A stretch of DNA of 16,500 nt from Timburyella sp030842085 (GCA_030842085.1 JAUUSE010000038.1:1-16500); one strand, 5' to 3'. Positions 8,835 to 15,117 are shown, numbered from the stretch's first letter. A program made the numbers and translations. The notes: generated from the sequence alone by a model not told the origin.

Positions 8835-8873
8835 AATTTTACAGTCATTTTTAGCTGTAAAAATCGTATACCA
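8826..8873 (-). promoter_or_regulatory. Imperfect inverted repeat / stem-loop in the rpoB 5' leader
   Basis: Arms 8826-8844 and 8855-8873 (19 nt each, three mismatched positions) flank a 10-nt loop. Both arms begin with TGGTATA read inward. On the rpoB transcript the hairpin begins about 15 nt after the predicted start site, well upstream of the ribosome site. The left arm also carries the -10 of the opposing promoter. It could be an RNA control element for rpoBC or an operator. Confidence 0.5.
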
Positions 8874-8895
8874 CCCCATGTTATTGCAGCTTACT

Positions 8896-8924
8896 ATTAT
8901 ATAATAATGTATCTTTAAAGTCAA
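8896..8924 (-). promoter_or_regulatory. Sigma-A promoter for rpoB-rpoC
   Basis: On the minus strand TTGACT (8924-8919), 17-nt spacer, TATAAT (8901-8896), a near-consensus housekeeping promoter. Expected start near 8889, leader about 137 nt. An 8-bp inverted repeat TTTAAAGT/ACTTTAAA (8914-8921 and 8935-8942) overlaps the -35 and could be an operator, although the sequence is AT-rich. Confidence 0.85.
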
Positions 8925-8995
8925 GTAAAATTTAACTTTAAATTAATATTTATATGTATATTTAGATTAATCTTTGATAATAATAGTATTGGATT

Positions 8996-9032
8996 AAAAA
9001 AAGCGTATATAAACAGCGTTTGTGCTTTTTTT
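8996..9032. terminator. Bidirectional A/T-flanked terminator-like hairpin
   Basis: AAAAAAAGC (8996-9004) pairs with GCTTTTTTT (9024-9032), with an inner AAAC/GTTT stem in the loop. Both strands end in seven T after the GC pair, so it could stop minus-strand readthrough before the rpoB promoter as well as plus-strand transcripts from 8841. Confidence 0.55.
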
Positions 9033-9035
9033 ACC

Positions 9036-9070
9036 CATTGCCGGCAAATTTTTGCCGGCAATGCCTTTTT
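9036..9070 (+). terminator. Strong intrinsic terminator, plus strand
   Basis: CATTGCCGGCAA (9036-9047) and TTGCCGGCAATG (9052-9063) form a perfect 12-bp GC-rich stem with a 4-nt loop, followed by CCTTTTTATTTAT. Only the plus direction has the T-run. No plus-strand gene lies upstream, so its natural client would be the transcript from the promoter at 8806-8834. Confidence 0.7.
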
Positions 9071-9650
9071 ATTTATAACTATTCCACATTAATAAAGTTT
9101 TAAATTTCATTCTATTTGCGTCTCTGCATATCAGATTATATAAAGATTTGCTTTAATGGATATTGCATATACAATTAAGCAAATCAGCCAGCACGGTCTT
9201 AGACTATGCTTTAAACGCGAAAAATTTGCCCCGTCATCATAATTTTTGCTGGAATAGATTATTCATTATTTCATCATTATCTACATTACGGATTCATACT
9301 GGCTTCTGCTCAAATTTTTATTCAATACACCGCTTCCTCTATCCGAATTCATTTAAACTTTTTTCTTTATACATGGCACAACGGCATTTTAATAAATCAT
9401 TCGCCAAATATGGCAGTAAACGGCGCCTTGCGTAGTCTGCAAAACTGTCTAACTCCGGTTAACAAATTGAGCTAGAAACGCTCAATCGTTGAATTAAAGC
9501 TCCCGTTATACGTAAATAGACAAAATAATCTGGCTTTTCCATTTTTTACCTTTGATGTTTTCTTGTTCGTATAATGATGACGCTAAAGCTTTCTGCAATG
9601 ATTTATTTGTTTTCTCAACATAACTATCACGCTTAAGCAAACAACAATTA
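9071..9650. other. Gene-poor AT-rich region, possible decayed coding remnants
   Basis: About 580 nt with no convincing gene. Open frames here (plus 9163-9435, 90 codons; minus 9506-9715, 69 codons) have no ribosome site and no recognisable protein. A 39-codon minus-strand stretch without a start (9458-9339) reads like protein (LDSFADYARRRLLPYLANDL is part of it) and may be a remnant. A perfect 7-bp hairpin ATTGAGC/GCTCAAT lies near 9467-9487. No tRNA or known RNA family recognised. Confidence 0.5.
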
Positions 9651-9681
9651 CCGGCAGATATATTACAGTCATATCTGCCGG
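9651..9681 (-). terminator. Hairpin downstream of pfkA
   Basis: CCGGCAGATAT (9651-9661) and ATATCTGCCGG (9671-9681) make a perfect 11-bp stem with a 9-nt loop, 60 nt after the pfkA stop. The minus-strand continuation is TAATTGTTGTTTG, U-rich without a run, so it is a plausible but weak intrinsic terminator for pfkA. Confidence 0.5.
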
Positions 9682-9740
9682 ATGTTTTATAAATGTCTAT
9701 AAATATTGTTTCCATATAATCAATTTTTACTTAAACAAAT

Positions 9741-10703
9741 TTATATACTTATTTCATGTGCTACTTTGTAAAGGTCATATTCAAACGGCTTTTTCATGGC
9801 AAGTGCTTCATTTATATCATAATCTACAATCTTGTCGCTCTTATACGCTACAACCCTGTTGCCTATACCGCTGGATAAAAGCTCAACAGCTCTGTGTCCC
9901 ATCTGACTGGCTATAACCCTGTCGCGCACTGTAGGAGAACCGCCGCGCTGTACATGTCCAAGTACCGTCGCACGTGACTCTATGCCGGTTATCCTTTCAA
10001 TTTCTTTCGCCATTTCGTCGACATGGCCAACGCCTTCGGCAACCACTATAATAAAATGCTTTTTGCCGGATTTCAGCGTCTCATACATTTTATTTATTAC
10101 ATCTTTTTCAATGTCAAAAGGAACCTCCGGCACCAAAATAGCCGTCGCACCTACCGCTATGCCGGTATGCAGTGCAAGGAAGCCTGCGCGCCTGCCCATT
10201 ACCTCAACAACCGTACATCTTTCGTGCGACTGCGCAGTATCCCTCAGCCTGTCGACCATTTCCATCGCCGTGTTCATCGCCGTGTCAAAGCCTATTGTAT
10301 AATCAGTGCAGGCTATGTCGTTGTCTATTGTGCCGGGCAGTCCTATACAAGGGATTCCCCTTTTCGACAAATCAAGCGCGCCGCGGTATGAGCCGTCGCC
10401 GCCTATTACGACAATGCCTTCTATTCCGAGTTCATGACATACGTCAATAGCTTTCTGCATGCCATCTTCTGTTTTAAACTCGGGGCTGCGTGCAGTGTAA
10501 AGAATCGTACCGCCTCTATGTATTATGTCCGAAACGCTTCTTAAATACATCCTTGACGTATCGTTATTTATAAGGCCGTTGTAGCCTCTTCTTATGCCTA
10601 TTACCTTTATTCCTTTCAAAATTGCCGAACGCACGACCGCTCTAACCGCAGCATTCATGCCCGGAGCGTCGCCGCCGCTTGTCAGTACACCTATCGTCTT
10701 CAT
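9741..10703 (-). CDS. pfkA: ATP-dependent 6-phosphofructokinase
   Basis: Cytosolic glycolytic enzyme that phosphorylates fructose 6-phosphate to fructose 1,6-bisphosphate. It has 320 residues, the normal length of bacterial PfkA. Seen: TIGVLTSGGDAPGMNAAVRA at residues 3-22 (nucleotide loop), GGDGSYRGA near 102-110, where Gly in GGDGS marks the ATP type and not the pyrophosphate type, the catalytic PGTIDNDI loop near 125-132, MGRRAG near 169-174, and HVQRGGSPTVRDR near 249-261. The ATG at 10703 gives the standard N-terminus and has AAGGAG about 11 nt upstream; an in-frame ATG at 10739 would add 12 atypical residues. It is transcribed alone from a promoter at 10745-10773, with a hairpin 60 nt after the stop. 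Bacterial pyruvate kinase, often linked to pfkA, is not adjacent here. Confidence 0.98.
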   Translation of the reverse strand: MKTIGVLTSGGDAPGMNAAVRAVVRSAILKGIKVIGIRRGYNGLINNDTSRMYLRSVSDIIHRGGTILYTARSPEFKTEDGMQKAIDVCHELGIEGIVVIGGDGSYRGALDLSKRGIPCIGLPGTIDNDIACTDYTIGFDTAMNTAMEMVDRLRDTAQSHERCTVVEVMGRRAGFLALHTGIAVGATAILVPEVPFDIEKDVINKMYETLKSGKKHFIIVVAEGVGHVDEMAKEIERITGIESRATVLGHVQRGGSPTVRDRVIASQMGHRAVELLSSGIGNRVVAYKSDKIVDYDINEALAMKKPFEYDLYKVAHEISI

Positions 10704-10744
10704 TCTCCACTTTCTCCTTTGGAAATCATTTATAATCAAAAAAT

Positions 10745-10773
10745 ATTATAATACATTGCAAAAATCAATACAA
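10745..10773 (-). promoter_or_regulatory. Promoter for pfkA
   Basis: On the minus strand TTGTAT (10773-10768), 17-nt spacer, consensus TATAAT (10750-10745). The -35 is weak (TTG conserved). Expected start near 10738, leader about 35 nt. Confidence 0.65.
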
Positions 10774-10878
10774 TAGCTAAATTTACACAAACATTAAATT
10801 TTAATCGTTTTTTACCATTGCTATTCTTTAATTTTACATTTTTTATACATATTTGTTGTTATGTAAACTCGCCCTGTC

Positions 10879-10968
10879 AAAAAGCAGGAAGACTGCTTCA
10901 GCACACGGCACAGCTATCCTCGTTTATGAATAACATGCGCGCCGCACACTGCAATAAATCTTCCTGCT
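10879..10968 (-). ncRNA. Candidate structured RNA or long 3' terminator element
   Basis: On the minus strand a perfect 10-bp stem AGCAGGAAGA (10968-10959) / TCTTCCTGCT (10892-10883) encloses 66 nt and is followed directly by TTTT. Inside, an 11-bp second stem (CAGTGTGCGGC with GCCGTGTGCTG) forms with four G-U pairs, leaving an internal loop and an apical loop of about 30 nt. The G-U pairs would be A-C mismatches on the plus strand, and only the minus strand has the T-run. It ends 105 nt upstream of the pfkA -35 and begins 115 nt after the alpha-galactosidase stop. It may be that gene's 3' end or an independent small RNA. It matches no RNA family I recognise. Confidence 0.4.
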
Positions 10969-10984
10969 GTATGTCATATGTCTG

Positions 10985-11083
10985 CCGCTTAGCGGTCACA
11001 ACGCTGATAGGTTAAACAAATTTCGTAAGATGCATACGCATCTAAGGCGCCGCTTTACATTTCAATATTATGCGTCAGGAGTA
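10985..11083 (-). other. 3' flank of the alpha-galactosidase gene with small hairpins
   Basis: Contains two short perfect stems: AGATGC-loop-GCATCT with a 4-nt loop (11028-11043) and CCGC/GCGG with a 3-nt loop (10985-10995). Neither has a T-run. They lie between the alpha-galactosidase stop and the 10879-10968 element and may belong to the same transcript. Confidence 0.35.
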
Positions 11084-13279
11084 CTATTTCTCCACAACCT
11101 CTATCTGTTTAGCTATCATGTCGCCGTTTTCACTGCTCATGAATATACCGCATTTCATAAGCGATTTGCCGGAATACTCCTTGCCGTTTACGATGTATAT
11201 GCTGTCCTCTTTAAGTCCCTGAAGCTTTATATATATAGCCGGAGCATTGGCATAAGCCCTAACCTGCACATAATTCACAAGCGCCTTTGACTTATCCTCT
11301 GAAAGGAACATCCACGCAACATATCTGTCGGTCTTATACGGGTCGGAGAGGCGGTAATAATCGCCGTAATTTATCAAATCATAATATTTTTTATATGTCT
11401 TAACCTGCTCTTTAACAATCTCCTTTTCCTCATCCGTCATAAGATTGGTGTCGAGCTCGTATCCGAAGGTTCCAGACATAGCTACAACGCCGCGCGTCTC
11501 AAGCGGAGATATGCGTCCCGTCTGGTGATTCGGGCAGGCCGATACGTGCGCGCCCATAGTGGAAACGGGGAACATAAACGACGTACCGTACTGTATGAAC
11601 AGCCGTGCAAACGCATCAGAGTTGTCTGACGCCCAAGTCTGCGGCGCATAGTAAAGCATACCTGCGTCAAAGCGGTTTCCGCCGCCGGAGCAGCTCTCAA
11701 ACAATATATTCGGGAAAGACGATGTAAGCCTCTCAAGCAAGTCATAAAGGCCGAGTACATATCTGTGCATTACTTCGCCCTGACGCTCTGCCGGCAGTAG
11801 CGCCGTCCACGCATTTGCTATCTGGCGGTTGGCGTCCCACTTTACATACTCTATGTTGGCGCTTTTCAGCACGCTGCTTATCGAGTCATACAGATAGTCC
11901 ACTACATCCTTTCGCGACATATCTATTACAAACTGGCAGCGGCCGAGCATGCCCTGACGTCCGGCGGTGCGCAGCACCCAGTCGGGATGCGCGCGGAAAA
12001 GGTCGCTGTCCTCAGATATCATCTCCGGCTCAAACCACAGTCCAAACTTCATGCCTAAATCATTTATTTTTTGGCAGAATTTATTAATTCCGCTCGGAAG
12101 CTTCTTGGTGTTGACAAACCAATCGCCAAGCCCGCTTCTAGCGTCGTCGCGCTTTCCAAACCAGCCGTCATCCAGCACCAGCATCTCAATGCCGAGCTTT
12201 GAAGCGTCCTCAGCTATTTTATAAATTTGCTCTTCTGTAAAATTGAAGTATGTAGCTTCCCAGTTGTTTATAAGTATTGGGCGGCGGGACAGGTGATATT
12301 TACCGCGCGTGAGATTGTGATGAATTATATTGTGATAGTTTCTGGAAAGCTGGCCTAAGCCCTCTCTGCTAAAGCTCATCATTACTTCCGGCGTGCAGAA
12401 TTCGTCGCCGGAGTTAAGCTCCCACCTAAACGATTCAGGCTGTATACCCATAGTTACACGCACCTGATCGGCCTGGTCCTGTTCCACCTCGGACAAAAAG
12501 CTGCCGCTGTACACAAGGCAGAAGCCGTAGCAGTCGCCCTGTGTTTCGCTGGCATTATTATCGCACAAAATCATAAACGGCGTGCGCTGAGAGCTTGAAG
12601 AGCCGCGGAAGCTGTCTGCCACCGTCTTGCCGTGGCGCAGCGGAGCGCGCTCGATAAACTTTTCGCCCAATTGTCTGCCGTAAAACGTCATTAAGTCGAA
12701 ATTTGGAGCTATATTATAATCTACGCACATTGACATGGCGCGCTCAAGCCACACACGTCCCTGTCCGCCGTTCTTTATAATGGCGTTGCGGGTTATAACG
12801 TCCCTTTGCTCGAATACCGAATAATATAGGTCGACGCTAATGCCGCTTATTTTATCCAGCAGTTCTATTTTAAGCGTCTGTACCTCATCGCTGCCGCCAT
12901 ATGTCGCCGGAAGCCCTTTAAGCGCCGGTTTGCCCTCAATTATCTCATATCCGTTATATCTTAAATCGCAGTCGCCGCTGCCGTCGGTATTTATAACATG
13001 CAGTGCAGGCGAGCGGTAATCGCCTGAGCCATAGGTTGAATATTCCTGCGGGAGTGTGTCCAAGGACCAATTGAAGTTGCCTTCCACGTTTTTCATCTCA
13101 TATGGATGGCCGGAAAAGCCTCTCCATAAATACTGAATAAATTTGCTCATGTCCTCGTTTTCAATCTTCGCGCCATAATAAGTATGAAGCAAAAATCCGT
13201 ATTCATCAACTTTCATCTGATATGTAATATTTTTTGTATGCAGCGTAAACAGCTTCTTTTCTAAATCAGCTAATATCAT
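11084..13279 (-). CDS. GH36 family alpha-galactosidase
   Basis: Cytoplasmic glycoside hydrolase removing terminal alpha-1,6-galactose from raffinose-family sugars, melibiose or galactomannan fragments. It has 731 residues, typical of bacterial GH36 (names in use: aga, agaA, rafA, melA). An N-terminal beta-sandwich (about 1-330) precedes the TIM barrel: INNWEATYFNF 337-347, VLDDGWFGKRDDARSGLGDW 368-387, GLWFEPEMI 413-421, nucleophile Asp482 in KWDANR (480-485), CSGGGNRFDAGMLYY 530-544, and acid/base Asp552 in SDNSDA. A small beta domain closes the C-terminus. No signal peptide is seen, so an importer is needed. The start at 13279 has AAGGAGGAG 7 nt upstream. Ala483 is unusual; most relatives have Met (WDMNR). 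It is a single-gene transcript, divergent from the XRE regulator at 13620, which might control it. Confidence 0.95.
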   Translation of the reverse strand: MILADLEKKLFTLHTKNITYQMKVDEYGFLLHTYYGAKIENEDMSKFIQYLWRGFSGHPYEMKNVEGNFNWSLDTLPQEYSTYGSGDYRSPALHVINTDGSGDCDLRYNGYEIIEGKPALKGLPATYGGSDEVQTLKIELLDKISGISVDLYYSVFEQRDVITRNAIIKNGGQGRVWLERAMSMCVDYNIAPNFDLMTFYGRQLGEKFIERAPLRHGKTVADSFRGSSSSQRTPFMILCDNNASETQGDCYGFCLVYSGSFLSEVEQDQADQVRVTMGIQPESFRWELNSGDEFCTPEVMMSFSREGLGQLSRNYHNIIHHNLTRGKYHLSRRPILINNWEATYFNFTEEQIYKIAEDASKLGIEMLVLDDGWFGKRDDARSGLGDWFVNTKKLPSGINKFCQKINDLGMKFGLWFEPEMISEDSDLFRAHPDWVLRTAGRQGMLGRCQFVIDMSRKDVVDYLYDSISSVLKSANIEYVKWDANRQIANAWTALLPAERQGEVMHRYVLGLYDLLERLTSSFPNILFESCSGGGNRFDAGMLYYAPQTWASDNSDAFARLFIQYGTSFMFPVSTMGAHVSACPNHQTGRISPLETRGVVAMSGTFGYELDTNLMTDEEKEIVKEQVKTYKKYYDLINYGDYYRLSDPYKTDRYVAWMFLSEDKSKALVNYVQVRAYANAPAIYIKLQGLKEDSIYIVNGKEYSGKSLMKCGIFMSSENGDMIAKQIEVVEK

Positions 13280-13305
13280 TTTTATACTCCTCCTTTTTCT
13301 AACAC

Positions 13306-13334
13306 ATTATATTTTATATTTTCCTTTAAGGCAA
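13306..13334 (-). promoter_or_regulatory. Promoter for the alpha-galactosidase gene
   Basis: On the minus strand TTGCCT (13334-13329), 17-nt spacer, TATAAT (13311-13306). Predicted start near 13299 leaves a leader of about 20 nt that holds the strong AAGGAGGAG site. Confidence 0.65.
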
Positions 13335-13396
13335 TACCTATCTTCATCATTTTAAATAAAAAATTAATCAATTATATTTGCACAATAACCGTATTC

Positions 13397-13444
13397 TTGC
13401 GTTTTGCAATTTACCGAATATAATTATATTAAAGACGGCGTCTT
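13397..13444. promoter_or_regulatory. Cluster of palindromes between divergent promoters, possible operators
   Basis: Three dyads lie side by side: TTGC-GTTTT-GCAA (13397-13409), the perfect 14-bp palindrome AATATAATTATATT (13417-13430), and the perfect 13-bp AAGACGGCGTCTT (13432-13444). They lie midway between the -35 boxes of the alpha-galactosidase gene and the XRE gene, about 65 to 150 bp from each. Likely binding sites for one or more regulators; which one cannot be told. Confidence 0.4.
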
Positions 13445-13547
13445 ATAAACGATATTTACAACATTTAAAAACTATTTGTGAGCGAAATTTACATTTATAC
13501 TTAAAATAAGTAAATAAAACAATTTTTTCGTTCTAATCTGGTTTTAC

Positions 13548-13576
13548 TTTACTTGATACTCAATATAAGGTATAAT
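13548..13576 (+). promoter_or_regulatory. Promoter for the XRE regulator gene
   Basis: TTTACT (13548-13553), 17-nt spacer, consensus TATAAT (13571-13576). Expected start near 13583, leader about 37 nt, ending in the ribosome site GGGCGGTGA just before the ATG. Confidence 0.65.
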
Positions 13577-13619
13577 GATGAAAGGGTTTCCAAAAAATAA
13601 TTACCCGGGCGGTGATTAA

Positions 13620-14030
13620 ATGAAAAATAATATTGGAGAAAGAATAAGAAAAAGGCGGAAAGAGCTTAACTATTCTCAGTCAGATTTGGCCAAAATGCTT
13701 GGCTATAAATCGCGCTCATCTATAAATAAAATAGAGATGGGAGAAAATGACATACCGCAGTCAAAGCTCAAAAATTTTGCTGAAGCTCTTAAATGCACAC
13801 AGCTTTATCTTCTTGGCCTGGACGATGAGTGCGGCCTTGAAACGTGTATTTTAAGCGACCCTGATACAGATGAGTATGCATATCCCGAAAAGATAAGGGT
13901 TAGCCGTAAAGATATCCTGATTATAAGCAAGAATGAACAGGAGCATTTAAAGAAGCTTCGCTGTCTTTCGTCAAAAAGCTATAAGCTTGTTGAGGATCTT
14001 GTAGATACGCTGTACAACGAGCATAAATAA
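13620..14030 (+). CDS. XRE-family helix-turn-helix transcriptional regulator
   Basis: Small DNA-binding protein of 136 residues. Residues about 5-66 form a Cro/C1-type helix-turn-helix: IGERIRKRRKELNYSQSDLA (5-24), then MLGYKSRSSINKIEMGEN and a third and fourth helix ending in LYLLGLDD. The remaining 65 residues (VSRKDILII..., then LRCLSSKSYKLVEDLVDTLY) look like a short helical C-terminal segment for dimerisation; no ligand, peptidase or membrane domain is seen. The start ATG is preceded by GGGCGGTGA at 4 nt. It has its own promoter and is divergent from the alpha-galactosidase gene across a 340-bp region with palindromes. It could be autoregulatory or control that gene, but XRE proteins of this kind are often unlinked to their targets. 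The nearest downstream terminator is at 14238. Confidence 0.9.
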   Translation: MKNNIGERIRKRRKELNYSQSDLAKMLGYKSRSSINKIEMGENDIPQSKLKNFAEALKCTQLYLLGLDDECGLETCILSDPDTDEYAYPEKIRVSRKDILIISKNEQEHLKKLRCLSSKSYKLVEDLVDTLYNEHK

Positions 14031-14237
14031 GTTTTTTCCTATTGCCTATGTTTTAGCGCCAGTATATATCAACATAAATTATTTTATTCATCCATCAACT
14101 TGCCAATTTTAGTATAATTTTGCTTTATTAACATATCACTTTTGAATCCAATATTATAGAAAATAAAAAATATACACCGACTGGCAAATGTAATTTTGTA
14201 TTTATTTTAATTATTAATGTATTTTCACAGTCTTTTT
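14031..14237 (+). promoter_or_regulatory. Intergenic region with promoter for the 14275 gene
   Basis: AT-rich 207 nt. The best promoter is TTAACA (14128-14133), 18-nt spacer, TATTAT (14152-14157), with start near 14164 and a leader of about 110 nt running into the hairpin at 14238-14268. A TATAAT at 14113-14118 lacks a good -35 at normal spacing. Confidence 0.45.
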
Positions 14238-14274
14238 TCGCACCCTAATAATAAAAATTAGGGTGTGATTTTTT
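14238..14274 (+). terminator. Intrinsic-terminator-like hairpin abutting a start codon
   Basis: CACCCTAAT (14241-14249) and ATTAGGGTG (14257-14265) form a perfect 9-bp stem with a 7-nt loop, extended to 12 bp by flanking pairs (one G-U). Six T follow (14269-14274), and the next base begins the ATG of the 14275 gene. The only Shine-Dalgarno-like bases for that gene (GGGTGTGAT) lie in the 3' arm. It may end the XRE transcript, or act as an attenuator or ribosome-site mask for the 14275 gene. Confidence 0.7.
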
Positions 14275-14703
14275 ATGTGTGGAAATGTTGAAATTGCAAA
14301 AAGTGTTTTTAAAAACTCTCAAATGGGTATAGAGGCTATATCTACCCTTGTAAAAATAGTTAAGGACGATAAAATGCTTGAAGAGCTCTATTCTGAGCTT
14401 GGCGAGTACAAAAGAATAAACGAACGAGCCCACGATACCCTTCTGGGGCTCGGGCAACAGCCGGAAAGCATTAATCCCGCAATTAAAGCTTCTTCCGATA
14501 TATCTGTTAAAATGAATACGCTTATAGACAAGACTCCCTCTCACGTGGCGGAAATGATGATGCAGGGAAATATGATGGGAGTTATAAAATGCACTAAAAT
14601 CATTAAAGCTCATCCAAAGGCCAGCAAAGAATGCCTTGCCCTCGCAAATGACCTTTTAAAACATGAAGAGAGTAATATAACGGAGCTTAAAAAATTTTTG
14701 TAG
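14275..14703 (+). CDS. Uncharacterised all-helical protein, possible four-helix bundle
   Basis: A 142-residue protein of unknown function. The sequence predicts four to five amphipathic helices: residues 3-30, 33-58, 70-83, 88-109 and 115-141, with no signal peptide or membrane segment. From memory it resembles an uncharacterised clostridial family with a segment MNTLIDxxxSHxAEMMxQG, and its final helix (NDLLKHEESNITELKKFL, 125-142) has the style of ferritin/rubrerythrin-like bundles. A Met/His-rich stretch, HVAEMMMQGNMMG (90-102), plus His130-Glu131 and Cys2, Cys106, Cys120, could bind metal, but this is inference. The ATG at 14275 is chosen as the only start with any ribosome-site bases upstream, and these lie inside a terminator-like hairpin. 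The next Met is residue 17, without a ribosome site. Likely a single-gene transcript. It is flanked by a regulator gene and, convergently, nahK; neither suggests a role. Confidence 0.8.
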   Translation: MCGNVEIAKSVFKNSQMGIEAISTLVKIVKDDKMLEELYSELGEYKRINERAHDTLLGLGQQPESINPAIKASSDISVKMNTLIDKTPSHVAEMMMQGNMMGVIKCTKIIKAHPKASKECLALANDLLKHEESNITELKKFL

Positions 14704-15065
14704 ATATCCACCGGCATAATACTAAATCCCGCAGCAGATAAATTAATGCATGAAAGCTCGATATATAAGTTTAACTTTTATGGGTTAAATTTATTATTGA
14801 TTAATCAAAATATAATTTCACAGCGCCAGATAAGATGCCAAATCAATGTATTTTCCCGATAACCTTTAAAGCAGCGTTATTGTCAGCAAGAGCTTTGAGT
14901 ATTTTTATCCAATTTACATGCTGCTATGTAAATTATGGTATATCCGTGCTCTAAATACTAATAATTTCAAGTATTGCTGCAAGTCTGCTATTTATCTAAT
15001 ATAGCGCTCATTCATAAGCAGATTTTAGCATATTTATCCGCTTACTATTAATTATTAAGCAAAAC
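14704..15065. other. AT-rich intergenic region with several dyads, no clear gene
   Basis: Holds a 9-bp stem with one G-U (14767-14775 with 14784-14792) followed by U-rich DNA, a weak terminator for the 14275 gene; a perfect 12-bp palindrome TTGATTAATCAA (14797-14808); and a perfect hairpin AATTTACAT/ATGTAAATT (14911-14919, 14926-14934) nested within AGTATTT/AAATACT (14898-14904, 14953-14959). A start-less minus-strand reading frame (14923-14843) looks protein-like. No tRNA or known RNA recognised. Confidence 0.45.
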
Positions 15066-15117
15066 AAAAATCTCAGAAGCCTATATGTCTCATAAATGCT
15101 TCTGAGATTTTTTATTT
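15066..15117. terminator. Bidirectional intrinsic terminator between convergent genes
   Basis: AAAAATCTCAGAAGC (15066-15080) and GCTTCTGAGATTTTT (15098-15112) form a perfect 15-bp stem with a 17-nt loop. The A- and T-flanks give a T-run on both strands, continuing as TTTTATTTTATTTTT on the plus strand. It would stop both the 14275 gene (plus) and nahK (minus). Confidence 0.9.

Noticed and set aside
9163..9435. A 90-codon plus-strand open frame between rpoB and pfkA
   Set aside because: No ribosome binding site, no recognisable domain, composition like translated non-coding DNA.
9506..9715. A 69-codon minus-strand open frame after pfkA
   Set aside because: Its sequence includes both arms of the putative pfkA terminator hairpin and it has no ribosome site, so it is unlikely to be a gene.
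10883..10968. Possible signal recognition particle RNA, because of GAAGCAG and GGAAGA segments
   Set aside because: The conserved SRP apical domain (GGAA loop with AGCAG in the symmetric loop) cannot be assembled in either strand.
14245..14613. A 122-codon minus-strand frame opposite the helical-protein gene
   Set aside because: Low-complexity His/Phe/Tyr-rich shadow of the plus-strand gene, which has the more protein-like sequence.
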